NCBI GenBank assembly: GCA_015179045.1
Contig: WHUZ01000009.1
Location: forward strand, 682,001 to 746,000
Length of the DNA stretch: 64,000 nt
From: Kalaharituber pfeilii
Lineage: Eukaryota; Ascomycota; Pezizomycetes; Pezizales; Pezizaceae
Reading direction: 5' to 3'
Both the position numbers and the translations under genes were made by a program. This document shows positions 10,443 to 20,340 of this stretch, in pieces. Each line of letters opens with the position of its first letter. The first letter of the stretch is position 1. The notes below the pieces were generated by a model. The model made no database searches. It was not told the origin of the DNA and worked only from the letters and a program-made list of their open reading frames with translations.

Positions 10443-10683
10443 GATGGGCCAAATATCTTGTGTTATTTCATGGCACATAACCTAACCCTGCTGCGGCTCT
10501 TAGCAGTGCTATAGATGCCGCGTAGTTGATTTGTAGGGTTTCTGAGTTACGCCGCCGCTGAGCGCTTGCACTGGTGCATGCGTCTTGCATGTGCTTCTGG
10601 GTAGCAGTCATGTGATACGAACCACTAGTTGAGTGAACATTGGTTGGGAACTCCCTTGTATGGGTGAAATTGAAATGCTATTG

Positions 10684-10735
10684 CGCCCTGCCATGGCGAA
10701 CAGCTGCAAGCGGGGTTACAAGAAAAAAAAAAAAA
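10684..10735 (+). mobile_element. Family B micro-retroposon
   Basis: CCCTGCCATGGCGAACAGC.. GCAAGCGGGGTTA is followed by an A-run. The insertion consists of the hairpin alone. The flanks share only TTGC, so the duplication is unclear. Confidence 0.7.
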
Positions 10736-10736
10736 C

Positions 10737-10933
10737 CTGTTGCAATTGAGCGAATCAGAAAAGGCAAAAAACTCTACCGAAGACTTCTAAAAGCCATTGA
10801 GTGTACAGAAGTGTGGAAACTCAATCCAATGCATACCAAATTTGTTCACGCCACTGCCATCGAATTTGGAGTGTTTGCAGCCACCCGAGAAAGTGAGTCG
10901 TTCAAACTACTGTACAAGGTCTTCCATGCTTAA
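10737..10933 (+). CDS. Unrecognised short coding-like stretch
   Basis: An open frame of about 65 codons after the family B insertion ends at a TAA at 10931-10933. It reads AIERIRKGKKLYRRLLKAIE near its start and ends LLYKVFHA. The amino-acid composition is balanced and helical, unlike the surrounding repeats, so it may be the last exon of a lost host or transposon gene. I recognise no family. The upstream frame only runs through the inserted tail and is not meaningful. Confidence 0.25.
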
Positions 10934-10988
10934 TTGTCCTCGGTTATAACGCCTTAAGTATACTCTTTGAAACAGAGCTATTAGAGAC

Positions 10989-11160
10989 GTTTTTTTTATA
11001 TATATATATCAATCCTTGCGTGCCGCCTGATAGGCTATGGCGAGGTTTAGTTAGATACATGAGAAGAGAGAATAAGTGGAGAACCAGAAGAGGAAATTAG
11101 AGGAGAAATTAAAAGTAAAAGGAAAAGTCCATTATTCGCGCCCTGCCCATTCCAATAATT
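10989..11160 (-). mobile_element. Family A LINE 3' end (ORF2 type)
   Basis: The T-run at 10990, hairpin CTCGCC..GCAAGG, GATACATGA block and a GCCCTGCCCATTCC stretch match the ORF2-type end at 36134-36673. No duplication was found. A further diverged tail (GCGAGTAATGAT plus A-run) lies at about 11265-11308. Confidence 0.6.
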
Positions 11161-11308
11161 CCGTATTGATTCGGAATAAAGAGACTACTTGAGAGAGCAG
11201 CCCCGAATTATACTACTACGTACCGATGTATATATGACAGGATTAAAATTGTGACTTGGGGCATCGAGAGCAGGATATGCGAGTAATGATAAAAAAAAAA
11301 AAAAAAAA

Positions 11309-11749
11309 TCTTACGCGAGACATCTATTTCAAATATGATTTATTACATGTCAAACTCGTTTCATTGGTTACATCACTAGAGATTTTTCTATCTTTCCCAT
11401 CCTCACGAAATAGACGATGTGGACCGCTGGTATGAAATCGGCCTACTGAAGATTGGCCGGGGTGGTCCATAGTAGAATGAATGGCGCTGGTTGATAGTGC
11501 GGATTCTGAAATGACCTTGGCCAGTGGTCCCAGCTGTTTGGAATATTACACTATTGGCCCATGTTGCAATTACTATTTGTAGTTCCAATGTCTATGCACG
11601 TTGTGCATAACTCATATGTATGTGTCTCTTTCTATTATTGTCTTGCATGTAGTTCACGCCTCAAAGCCTGCTATATGGGGCTATGCACTCTGTGACTCCA
11701 GACCTCTTCCCTCATGTTACTGGTGCATCTCTTGCAATCCCTCACTCAG
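11309..11749. other. No gene recognised
   Basis: Only short frames without family features are seen between the diverged tail ending at 11308 and the inverted LTR-like repeat. Confidence 0.4.
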
Positions 11750-12147
11750 GGGATATCCACCCATAGACCTGTAAAGCTGCTAGTGACAATTCTGCCTGAT
11801 CAACCGATACCTACAGTCTGACAATGAAACATGGGTCTGGCACGGATGTGTACTAGGATCTGATGGTATGGTCATAGCACAGTGTCAGCCACCTCTAGGA
11901 GCAAAGCCACCGAATGGACATTCAGGGGCGGAGCTACTAGATGGACCTCTAGATGAGGCGAGGCAGTGGCTGAGAGATATCTATAGATAGAATGTCATAA
12001 TATCATAGCAAGTTAGACAATAGATGGAAGGTACGCAGGATTGACTATAAGAAGGGCCAGCAAGAGCTGCCCTCTCAAAGGTCAAGTACCAAGCATTGTC
12101 CGAAGTTACACCCTCATATTTACTACATCATCGTAGAAACCGTAACA
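11750..12147 (-). repeat. LTR-like repeat, inverted copy of 6467-6905
   Basis: The repeat ends CGTAGAAACCGTAACA at 12147, the reverse complement of the start of the 6.47-kb copy. Shared blocks include GGGATATCCACCC, TGATCAACCGAT and CAATGAAACATGGGTC. It is probably a solo or truncated LTR. Confidence 0.55.
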
Positions 12148-12206
12148 GCCCTTTCAGCTCAGATTTCCACTCTCTGATACCAGCCAACAAATTTGACATA
12201 CAAGAC

Positions 12207-12240
12207 AACTTAATTCAACTTAATTCAACTTAATTCAACT
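12207..12240. repeat. ACTTAATTCA repeated three times
   Basis: Three perfect 10-bp units lie 310 bp upstream of the coding region at 12552. Confidence 0.9.
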
Positions 12241-12551
12241 TCACAGTACTAAGGTATTCTAACATTTAAACATTCAGTTTTGGGGATCTGTTGGAGAATG
12301 TATGTTCCGTTTTTCCATTTGCTATTACCACAACAGCACAAGCTTTCTAATCCTAATAATAGTAGTGCTACAGTTACTACAAAGCTCGCATCTGTACACC
12401 CTCGGGTTTACTTTGAGGAGCCGAGTGTAATAACAAACCTAAGGGACTGTGTATGAGGATCCACTTCAAGGAAGTATGCCTGTGCCTTACCCCTGGGTGA
12501 CTGACCTATACTGTCATATCTAACTTTCCTTAATAATGTCTAGTTGCTGAA

Positions 12552-14321
12552 ATGGACACTACGGGCTTCACGCGAGAACATTATCACCTTGCCAGACGTT
12601 TCACGATGCCTACTCCTTCCGGCGGGAAAAGTGCAATTGCTATCCCTGCTACAATGGAACTGGTGATTGTTTCAGCTTATACAATTCTCGTTGGTGGTGC
12701 ATTCATGGCATGGTGGATCATTATAGCTACAACCATTTCCATGGTTCCATCAAAGAACTTCCGTGAATGTAAAGCCATCAAGCTTGTTGGAGCTTGCGCC
12801 ATGATGGAGCCATTTCAAGCTGCCTCTGCTGTAGCGGTATTCTTCTATAATATGGTTGTGAAAAGATACAGCCAACGCAAAACTACTTGTACAACACAAC
12901 TGTACTCACAAGATTCGAAGACTCTGCCGGATACGCAATACTGGAGAGAGTTATTTACTGCGTTCGCTATATTGCTACTGGCACTTGGAATCATAATTGG
13001 AGGTATTATCGGTGGAATTTATCTTCCTACAAAGCTTATCATTGGACAAGTGGCACCGGTGAATGACAGGATGGTGTTTACTGCACCTTTCAATTATGGT
13101 GGTATAAATTTGGAAGAACATTTTCGAGTTTTTGTTGTAGTTACTGCAAAGGGGATTCGACGGGCAGTCTCTACAATAGACTCTTCTGGGACGAAGCTGG
13201 AATCAGAACTGGACAAAGTTGTGCATGTCGAGAGGCAGCCGTCAAAGAAGGAATTTGACGGTGAGGACAAGTACAACATAACATATAGGTTTAGTGTTCA
13301 CAGCTATGACATGGGCTTACAAAATCTACATGGTTTGTCTGTCAGCATTACAGGGAACTGTTACTTTGAGTATGGCTGGTATAAAGGGCAAGATTATGGC
13401 AAGGCAACTTTTCAACTCAGAGATAAGTATATCAGCACCGATTTGAACCATGCTATAGAGGTTGATATACAACCTTACAAAGTTGAACCTTTGATACTTC
13501 AATACAACTGGACTGGGAAAGGTGATTATTCAGAGGGTGTTCCCAAGTTGCCTTATGCAATAGTACCAAGGACACAAGGGCGAACCTCAACATCTCGAAG
13601 CCAAGACCCTTGGTATCTCACGACAGAAAATCCTACGTTGGGAGAATACCACGTACTTCCGGGAAGACCGCCACTGCTTTGTAATGAGGAGCGTGCTTGG
13701 AATTATCGGGGGTCATATATAGGACCAGACCTAGCAGTCTATCATCTCCAGAATTCTACCGCTGGAGAAGTCAAGCGAGAAATCAGACAGGGTGCAAATA
13801 TTCCGGATATCCCCATTGGGATATGGACACTCCTCAGTGATATCTATCCTTGGGGAATCGTTAGTAGCATGTTTCAGTTATATCACTCCGGAAAATTAGA
13901 ATCTAGTTGGCGCACTTATTCTCTGTCCGGCGAAACTCATATAGACGGTGCAACTTCCTCAGCATACAACGATATCAAACGTATGGCCTATGCTGGATAT
14001 TTGAAATATCGGAATGTTGTGCGGGATGCAGCCTTGGCGTATGTGGGTGTCAAGGAACTGGAGCTATTTCCTCCTTACCCTAATGCCATGCGAGATAAGA
14101 ACAACAATCCACTTCCTGGCACAGGGGGTTTCGTAGTCCCCAGTGACGAAGTCAGAACCCTCCGTCTCCAGGTCGTGGTTGCTATCCCAACATTCACGGC
14201 TTTTTCATGGGTTATAGTTGCGGTTGTTACATTCCAGCAGCGGCGCAGGAGCAAAGACCGTTTGGTTTTCATGGGAATTAGGGACATGGATCAGAGCTTT
14301 TGCCGCTGCACTAGCCGTTAG
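12552..14321 (+). CDS. Multi-spanning membrane protein of unknown function, 589 aa
   Basis: This is the longest undisturbed host ORF in the TE-rich part, without an intron in the coding sequence. Hydrophobic segments lie at about residues 36-62, 78-102 and 134-157, the last with a Gly/Ile-rich run (LGIIIGGIIGGIYL). A hydrophilic domain of nearly 390 residues with three N-glycosylation sequons (NITY, NWTG, NSTA) follows, then a final membrane segment at about 547-568 and a short basic tail. The layout suggests a surface protein with a large outside domain. A branch-point-like CTAAC and a CTAG end at 12521-12543, just before the ATG, so a 5' UTR intron or a missed first exon is possible. I do not recognise a named family. 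Confidence 0.8.
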   Translation: MDTTGFTREHYHLARRFTMPTPSGGKSAIAIPATMELVIVSAYTILVGGAFMAWWIIIATTISMVPSKNFRECKAIKLVGACAMMEPFQAASAVAVFFYNMVVKRYSQRKTTCTTQLYSQDSKTLPDTQYWRELFTAFAILLLALGIIIGGIIGGIYLPTKLIIGQVAPVNDRMVFTAPFNYGGINLEEHFRVFVVVTAKGIRRAVSTIDSSGTKLESELDKVVHVERQPSKKEFDGEDKYNITYRFSVHSYDMGLQNLHGLSVSITGNCYFEYGWYKGQDYGKATFQLRDKYISTDLNHAIEVDIQPYKVEPLILQYNWTGKGDYSEGVPKLPYAIVPRTQGRTSTSRSQDPWYLTTENPTLGEYHVLPGRPPLLCNEERAWNYRGSYIGPDLAVYHLQNSTAGEVKREIRQGANIPDIPIGIWTLLSDIYPWGIVSSMFQLYHSGKLESSWRTYSLSGETHIDGATSSAYNDIKRMAYAGYLKYRNVVRDAALAYVGVKELELFPPYPNAMRDKNNNPLPGTGGFVVPSDEVRTLRLQVVVAIPTFTAFSWVIVAVVTFQQRRRSKDRLVFMGIRDMDQSFCRCTSR

Positions 14322-14719
14322 CAGGGCATATGGAGGCTTCCGGGTTGACGAGCAGGCCAAATAGGGACAGTGGGTGGGGCACGAGGACCTTGAACAGTTC
14401 TGTCAGTTTGGGTTAAGAAAATTGGATTTCATGACTCTACTGTTGAGGAAAACGGATTGCTATTCCCTTACTTGCTTGAGGTTGCTGCCTTTTATGTGTT
14501 GACAGTATGAGGGGAATGCATGTTGAATGAATAGGTTCAGGGAGTCATAACGCAGGAATGAATGGACTTCCTGCTATTGAGCGGGTTTATTTTCTTTTTT
14601 GTCTTATTCTTTTTCCATGCCCGAATATTGCCAATGCGACTAAGCGATGTCTATATTATGTTTGTAAATATAATTGTCATATCGCCTACGTGCTATGAAG
14701 AGACACTAAAGCCTCTGAT
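14322..14719. other. Downstream region of the membrane-protein gene
   Basis: AT-rich sequence without ORFs, presumably the 3' UTR and spacer. Confidence 0.4.
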
Positions 14720-14940
14720 GTGATGAACGCTGAACAGCATCCACTGTTTCGCACGGGTACTGGTATCTAGCGCTGGTGGAACGAAGTCTCAAGGGCGATC
14801 TCAATGGTCAAATATCAAGGAAAGGGTCGTAAAGGAAGAGTAATCAATTGTCTTGTCTGTGCGTGTCCGGTCTGTCTGATCTATCCATATCTGCGTATCC
14901 ACGTCTGTCCTGCTTGCTTGTGTGCCCATACAGGCTCACC
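14720..14940 (+). repeat. Dispersed repeat, second copy at 18065-18330
   Basis: The two stretches share GAACAGCATCCACTG-type starts, GGTACTGGTATCTAG, TCAATGGTCAAATATCAAGG and AGAGTAATCAATTGTCTTG, through to GCCCATACAG. The other copy lies inside the 17906-24272 MULE shell and has no counterpart in the MULE at 36911, so it is a separate element. Confidence 0.7.
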
Positions 14941-14957
14941 GGCGTCCTCGTTCCGGA

Positions 14958-15016
14958 ACATCGCCATAGCCCTTAGGGCGGCAAGCGATTAATGATTAAT
15001 AAAAAAAAAAAAAAAA
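14958..15016 (+). mobile_element. Family A micro-retroposon
   Basis: GTCCTYGTTCCGGA is found at 14944-14957 and 15017-15030. The insertion is the hairpin ATCGCC..GCGATTAATG plus A-run. The outer stem is ATCGC/GCGAT instead of CTCGC/GCGAG. Confidence 0.9.
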
Positions 15017-15304
15017 GTCCTTGTTCCGGACCCACGCAATCGACCCGGAGTGCCCCAGGCCCCCCCGCCCTGCAACCTCACCCCCCACCACCCGAGACCC
15101 TGGGGTTCAGCCCCACCACCTCCATCACGACACCCGGGGCTCACGCAGAATGCGTTGAGACCTTAGGCTTCAGCACAATACAAACGACACACTCGGAGAA
15201 GCTATCCCCGGAGCGTGCGACACCGTCTCCACCAGAATCCGCACCACCCCCCACTCCTACTCCGGCGCCTACCACACCATCCAAGAAATGCAAGGGCAAG
15301 GCAC

Positions 15305-15366
15305 TTTTTTTCTTTTTTTTTTTTTATATCATTACTCGCGTGCCGCCCTATGGGCTTTGGCGAGGT
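15305..15366 (-). mobile_element. Family A micro-retroposon inside ORF1
   Basis: The duplication AAGGGCAAGGCAC is at 15292-15304 and 15367-15379. The 62-bp insertion is the tail hairpin and T-run only. Confidence 0.95.
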
Positions 15367-15696
15367 AAGGGCAAGGCACCAGCGCCACAAGCCAAGTACA
15401 CCTTTAAACGTCGGCTAGACTACAAAGAGGCGGAAAAGATCGCGGTGACCAATGCCAACCAAACCCTCCCCCTCCGCCCATCGCCCCCAAGACAAGACCA
15501 AAGAACACCATCCAAACTCCCACTCCTCACCCGACAAAGAAGCCCACCCCAACCAGCACCCCGGAGGCCACCACCAGGACAAAAATCGGCCTCGTTGTAC
15601 ACAGAATCGCACTTCAGTAAGATCCTAAACAATGTCTGGAGGTGGTTGGAGGTAGCAAACGGTGACCTAGGGAGGTGGAAGGAATTCGGTGGCTAA

Positions 15697-17231
15697 TTTT
15701 TTTTTTTTTTTTTTTTTTTTCATATCAATACTCGCATGCCGCCCTTTGGGCTACGGCGAGGGTTTATTAAGAGAAAAGGAAAATGACATAGTCAGTAAAT
15801 ACATGTATTGCCCGCGGTGCTCAAACATGATGCGGGTGGAGTGTCCATACAAAAAGGAGCGTCCTTCACTTCCGTCTTCTGTCCGGTTCGTATGGGCTGA
15901 TCCTCGGCCATTTCCCGCCTAGCCTTACCCTGTCTATCTTGGTCGCTTCCTCCAAGTACACCACGGCTGAACTGGTCTTCTTGCCTTCTTCCAGCAGCAC
16001 TGTCTTCTTCCTCAGCCACCTGATTCCAACTGTCTTTCCCAGTTCCGCGTTCCCTGTCTCCAACCATTTCCGGACTTTCCCCAGGTCTTTTCTCAGGGCG
16101 ATTCCGTGTACAACGACGTTTCTTCGAGGTGGTGGCGCCGGGGCTCGGTGGGGGGCGGAGGGTTTGTTGGTTCTCTTGGTGGCTTTGTCGGTCTTCTTGG
16201 TGGGTCTTGGGCTTGGATTGGGGGCTCGGGTCGGGGTTGGGGGTTTTGGTGTCTTGGTGGTGGCGACGGGGGTGCTTACCGTGGGTGCCGCCGGGATCCC
16301 GATCGGAAGAGAGGTGGCGATCTTCTGGGCTTCTTTCTTGTCTAGGCGTCGCTTTATCTCGTATGGTTCCTGTGGCAACGGCTGTCTGCCTTTCCTCTTC
16401 CTGGTCCGGGGTGGTGTCGTGGTCTCCCCCGGTGGTGGCGTCGTGCTCTCCAGAGACGGCTCCTCCGAGAGCACGGTGACGATGGGGCTGAAGCCCAGGG
16501 CTTCCGGTGTGGGCTCCGCCGGCTCCGTGTGTATGATGGTGGTGGGGCTGAGCCCCAGAGGCGGCGGCGTTGCAAGTGTTGTGGAGGGGGTGGAGGTTGG
16601 GTGGTGTAACGGAGATGTAGAGATCTGGGATGGAGTCACCCGGCTCTAATCCGAATGTCCCTATCCAGTCACCCTTGCGTGGACCACTCTTTGAACGTCA
16701 CGATTAGTAGGGCGCCATGTGATGGGGGTTCTGTCTTCTTTGCCCTGTGGTTCTACAGCGATTGAAGCACCTCGGGCCATCGGATGTCGATTTCAAGCAG
16801 CTTGTCTGTCACTGAGTCCCAGTCGCGGGGGGAGTCGGTCTCTTTCTTTTGCGTCTCGACCCATCGTGCCACGGGGTCAGGCGCGGGGGCAGGCGCGGGG
16901 GCAGGCGCGGGGGCGGGCGCGGGGGTGCTGGGGTGCTGGGGCGAGGAGGCGGTGGGAGGGGGCCGGTCTTTGTCTTTTTCGGCATTCTTATTGGTGCTTG
17001 GCTGTGGTCTTGGCGCGTAGGTTGATGTGTTGGCAACGGGTTGTGAACTGAAGAATTCCTCAGAACTTCACCCCGAGGGGGAAACTTGTGGATTGTAGTA
17101 CTTGAGGATATAAATTAGATCAAAAGACTCAGCACGCTGAGGGCTTTCGATCTATGTAGGTTTCGCTAGGGGGGACGTTGTGGTTGTGGAGTCGCTTCCA
17201 AACGCTCGTCCTGTTGTGGTTGTTGTCCTGA
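15697..17231 (-). mobile_element. Best-preserved family A half-LINE: 5' UTR, ORF1, 3' tail
   Basis: ATTCGGTGGCTAA flanks it at 15684-15696 and 17232-17244. Sense order on the minus strand is: 5' UTR from 17231 with an ACATAGATCGAAAG block; an ORF1 N-terminal part around 17020-16640 (WEVQ/RDWDSVTDKLLEIDIRWPE, later FKEWSTRKGDW), with breaks; a Pro-rich linker repeating LGLSPTT and LGFSPIV; the EIKRRLDKKEAQKIA block; the RRM-like end VVVHGIALRKDLGKVRKWL to YEPDRRRK; a stop; a CCCGC/GCGGG hairpin; a short 3' UTR; and the family A tail. The last 257 codons (15866-16639) are open. No ORF2 and no zinc knuckles are present. Confidence 0.9.
15866..16639 (-). CDS. LINE ORF1 C-terminal part with RRM-like domain
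   Basis: This is a 257-codon open frame in the half-LINE at 15697-17231. The first half is Pro/Thr/Ser-rich with tandem LG(L/F)SP motifs. A basic helical block EIKRRLDKKEAQKIA follows at about 92-106. The final 90 residues have the beta-alpha-beta-beta-alpha-beta spacing of LINE ORF1 RNA-binding (RRM-like) domains: VVVHGIAL, a helix LGKVRKWLETGN, VGIRWLR, SSAVVYLEEA, VRLGGKW. In Tad-like ORF1 proteins CCHC knuckles normally follow, but here the frame stops at YEPDRRRK. Homologous pieces are at 3405-4106, 15031-17475, 20494-20708 and 22610-23170. It presumably binds the element RNA. Whether this copy is made is unknown. Confidence 0.75.
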   Translation of the reverse strand: MTPSQISTSPLHHPTSTPSTTLATPPPLGLSPTTIIHTEPAEPTPEALGFSPIVTVLSEEPSLESTTPPPGETTTPPRTRKRKGRQPLPQEPYEIKRRLDKKEAQKIATSLPIGIPAAPTVSTPVATTKTPKPPTPTRAPNPSPRPTKKTDKATKRTNKPSAPHRAPAPPPRRNVVVHGIALRKDLGKVRKWLETGNAELGKTVGIRWLRKKTVLLEEGKKTSSAVVYLEEATKIDRVRLGGKWPRISPYEPDRRRK

Positions 17232-17361
17232 TTCGGTGGCTAAGAAAGAAGGCGATTCTGACAGAGGAAGGCAAAACCACCAGCTCAATCGTGGTATACC
17301 TTAGGAGACAGGTTGAGCTGGAGAAGGTGAGACTGGGAGGAAAATAGCTGAAGATCAGCCA

Positions 17362-17429
17362 GTTGTTTTTTTGTTTTTTTTTATATTTCACGTGACCCCG
17401 CGTGTAGCTGTCCGCCATGGCAGGGCAAA
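17362..17429 (-). mobile_element. Family B micro-retroposon inside ORF1
   Basis: ATCAGCCA is at 17354-17361 and 17430-17437. The T-run is followed by ATTTCACGTGACCCCGC.. CCATGGCAGGGC, the reversed family B hairpin. Confidence 0.85.
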
Positions 17430-17568
17430 ATCAGCCAATACGAGTGGGACAGAGGATGGAAGTAAACTAGTACGTACTAGCTTTTCCCCCTGGCATATGT
17501 ACATTCCTAATACACCGGAAGACACGGGGACCACACTAACCTCAACTACTCGGATTATGAATGAGAGT

Positions 17569-17627
17569 TCTGCCTTGGCGAACAGCTGCACGCGGGGTCA
17601 TGTGATATTAAAAAAAATAAAAAAAAA
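17569..17627 (+). mobile_element. Family B micro-retroposon
   Basis: ATGAATGAGAGT is at 17557-17568 and 17628-17639. The insertion is TCTGCCTTGGCGAACAGC.. GCGGGGTCATGTGA plus an A-rich tail. Confidence 0.95.
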
Positions 17628-17639
17628 ATGAATGAGAGT

Positions 17640-17896
17640 CGTACCGGCCTGCATTTACCTTATTCTTTCCATCGGCACTATAGTTACTACCACATACTGT
17701 ACTACCCCCTCTCTTAGAATAGCAGCCCTCCGTGTTCGAACCATCCCAAAGAAGAAAACCAATCCAAAATAACAAAATAAAGAACAACAAAAGGCCACTC
17801 AATATCAAAGATCAATACACCTACTGCGTTTCAATCCACTCCTGCTTCTGCTGCTTCTTCGAATGCTCATTTCCGTTACTGTAGGTTTTTCTTCTG
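17640..17896. other. Dispersed-repeat remnant before the MULE
   Basis: GTACCGGCCTGCATTTACC.. TAGTTACTACCACA resembles 5712-5790 and 18445-18515. No gene is seen. Confidence 0.4.
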
Positions 17897-18064
17897 TGTT
17901 CTCCCCGGAATGTCTCTGTCCAGTCACTTCCTGACTGGACAGAAGCCGGGATCAGTGGCGCTAACTATATATATTTAAAGCGACCGCTAATCTACTAGTA
18001 CGTACAACCCATGCCGCATCCCATGGCTACATCGATTCATTTATTCCAATCTCCCGTTGAAATG

Positions 18065-18330
18065 AAGGCTCAACAGCATACACTGTCTTGCACAGGGTAC
18101 CGGTATCTAGACCTGGCGGAGCATCTCAAGAGCAGTCTCAATGGTCAAATGTCAAGGAAAAGATCATAAAAGAAGAGTAATCAATTGTCTTTTTTTTTTT
18201 TTTTTAATCATTTATCGCTTACCGCCCTGAATCAATTGTCTTGTCTGTGCATGTCTGGTCTGTCTGCCTGCCTATATCTGCGTCTCCATGTGTCTCCCTG
18301 CTTGCTTTTGTGCCCATACAGTCCTATCTA
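18065..18330 (+). repeat. Dispersed repeat, copy of 14720-14940
   Basis: It shares GGTACCGGTATCTAG, CTCAATGGTCAAATGTCAAGG (one block in two parts) and TGTGCCCATACAG with the 14.7-kb copy. It is interrupted by a 37-bp family A tail at 18192-18228. Confidence 0.7.
18192..18228 (-). mobile_element. 37-bp family A micro-retroposon
   Basis: AATCAATTGTCTT is at 18179-18191 and 18229-18241. Between them lie only a T-run and AATCATTTATCGCTTACCGCCCTG, so the copy is truncated in the hairpin loop. It is among the smallest retroposon insertions in the window with a clean duplication. Confidence 0.95.
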
Positions 18331-18592
18331 CATCAATTTATAGACCACCTTCGCCTTCCAACTGAGCCTATACATGCACATCTCGCTTGCTAAATATGAG
18401 CTCGCTTCCTTAGCATATATAGGCATCACCATATACTCCTACTGATGAGTGGCGTTCCGGCCTGTGTTTAGCCTTATTCTTTTCAACGGTACTGTGGTTA
18501 TCACCACACCGTGTGAGAGCAGTTGTCTGTGTCATCGTACTCTGGGCATCTCTTGATGTTTAGCCAACTCCGGCACTTCAGCCACCTTCCTT

Positions 18593-18965
18593 AGTGAGCG
18601 GCACGAGCTAGCTCGAGCCGAGCTGGAGGGTGAGCTCGAGCCAGCTCGTGAGTAAGTGAGCTCGGCTCGAGCTGGCTCGAGCTGGCGTGGCATGAGCTCG
18701 AGCCTGGATTGATTATATACATAATATTGACAAACTAAACTAAACTAAGCTAAATTTGCATCTTTCTCACTACTATCAGCTAAATTGTGCATTTCGAAGT
18801 TGTTGGTAGGTCAGAATGAGCTCCACGTCTCTAATTATTACTAAATAGGTATTGACAGTTTATGAAACCTTGCACTGGCTAAGCATTTTAGCGAGCTGTC
18901 AAGAAAAACACAAGCATGATCTTGGCTCGTTTGAGCTCGAGCTGGCTCGGCTCGTGCCGCTCACT
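18593..18965. mobile_element. hAT-like MITE, 373 bp
   Basis: Inverted termini AGTGAGCGGCACGAGC are at 18593-18608 and 18950-18965, with GAGCTCGAGC-rich palindromes next to them. The 8-bp flanks CCTTCCTT and ACTTCCTA agree at 6 of 8 positions. Comparison with the uninterrupted MULE sequence near 37145-37165 supports an insertion at this point. An 8-bp duplication and A/T-rich core fit hAT elements. No ORF is present. Confidence 0.7.
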
Positions 18966-19859
18966 ACTTCCTATGTGAGTGGAGAACAATAACATTCCTG
19001 AGTGTGATTGCGAGCAACATTATCGCACTGTTGAAAGCCTAACATTTAGCTAAATCCACTTCAGCTACCTCAGCGCCAGAATGCCCATGAGCAGAGGTAC
19101 AGCAATACCTTGAGGTTTTGGGCTACGTGAGGTCAGTATGTCAGATGCTATTCGAACTGTGTCTGGAAACTTGGTTCTGGAGAAGGTGAAACAGTGCTTG
19201 GAAAACTAGGAGTTTTCAAGTTATTTTGCAATTCTTGCACAGTATGTAAGCAGGTTGCACAGTGAAATAGCTCTTGAGATTGTATGTTGTCTAACCAAAG
19301 CTATTCCAGCCTTGAATGTCAGGTAGAAGGTTGGATGTCGCGACCAGTGTAGATAAATGAGGCCTTGGTGGTATCAAGCTTCATAGTCCGTTGTTAATGT
19401 GAGTCCCATGCTGACTTGTCAAGATGCCAATGAGGATGAATTAGCGATAATGGTATTGACTTCTCAAGAGGATAAAATATATGTAGAAAATGGTGACAAG
19501 GAATAACAAAATAGGAGAATAATTGAGTATATAGTACATACAACATTTCCCATATTTCCAGTAGAATTAGAAGCTTCATATGTTGGAGATTATGCAGCTT
19601 GCCATTCATGCTCTAGCGTGTCGATACAATACAGTGTAACCTGCCCTCATGAGCTCACATGCACGTAGGAGAGATGCAGACATTGTTGTTTTTTTGTGCT
19701 TGGTGTGAGGTGCAGATGAAGCAATATGATGTGAGCAATAGTTGGAGATGAGGCAAGGTGGAAGGCAGCATTTAAAGCCTTTCGATACGATTTCTACATT
19801 TCAATTTATCCCTGCACTCCAGGCAGGGACTATACTGTTGAAAGATACGAGATGAGGTG
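18966..19859 (-). pseudogene. Degraded MULE internal region
   Basis: This stretch aligns with 37150-37450 of the MULE at 36911-39407 (shared blocks GTGTCTGGAAACTTGGTTCTGGAGAAGG in two parts, GAAAACTAGGAGTTTTC). Near 19650-19850 it matches the opposite end of that element (CACGTAGGAGAGATG, TTTCAATTTATCCCTGCACTC). The transposase core between them is missing or unrecognisable. It is an internally deleted relative. Confidence 0.6.
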
Positions 19860-20044
19860 TGCATGTTCTGGCCCACCGACGAACATTTTCCGGTTCGCGA
19901 ACCGGCCAGCCGATTCGTGAACCGGCCGGCCCCGTGAAAAACATATGGTGTTTTTCACGGGGCCAGCCCAGCCACGAACACCTGGCCCAGCGGCGAACAT
20001 GAATGTACCTCGATGTACCTATATGTAATATATATACTCGCTTA

Positions 20045-20219
20045 TTTTTTTTTTTTTTAATATCATTACTCGCATGCCGCCTTGCAGGCTATGGCGAGGG
20101 TTTAGATACATGAATGATAATTAACGGAAAAATAAGTAATAGATAAGGAGATAAAGTGAAAATATGACCGGTTACTCCGCCGCCCAGTCCATCACCTCCG
20201 CCAACGTTCTCTCCCCCCC
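20045..20219 (-). mobile_element. Family A LINE 3' end (ORF2 type)
   Basis: TATATACTCGCTTA flanks it at 20031-20044 and 20220-20233. The minus strand ends an ORF2 with RTLAEVMDWAAE and a stop, followed by the 3' UTR and family A tail. Confidence 0.9.
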
Positions 20220-20340
20220 TATATACTCGCTTATGATTTAATGTAATAGTGATCTATAGTGATCTATCATACAGCCAGCTAAGCAATTTCCACAGTCTCC
20301 TATCCCCCTATGCAGTCATCTATGTACAAACAATAGTACT

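Larger units (their letters stand above)
15031..17475 (+). mobile_element. Family A ORF1 relic interrupted three times
   Basis: Plus-strand ORF1 runs at 15031-15304, 15380-15696, 17245-17361 and 17438-17475. It reads PETLGFSPTTSITTPGAHAE, ETLGFSTIQ, KYTFKRRLDYKEAEKIAVT, then WLRKKAILTEEGKTTSSIVV, VRLGGK and ISQYEWDRG before a stop. The frame is broken by a family A tail (15305-15366), a complete half-LINE in the opposite orientation (15697-17231) and a family B tail (17362-17429), each with its own duplication. Removing them restores nearly continuous homology to the other ORF1 copies. No family A 3' tail follows the stop. Confidence 0.85.

Noticed and set aside
6467..12147. A single LTR retrotransposon between the inverted LTR-like repeats
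   Set aside because: LTRs of one element are direct repeats. These are inverted and quite diverged, and no pol lies between them.
15939..16649. Plus-strand frame of 236 codons
   Set aside because: It is antisense to the LINE ORF1, which has recognisable homologues at five other places on its own strand.
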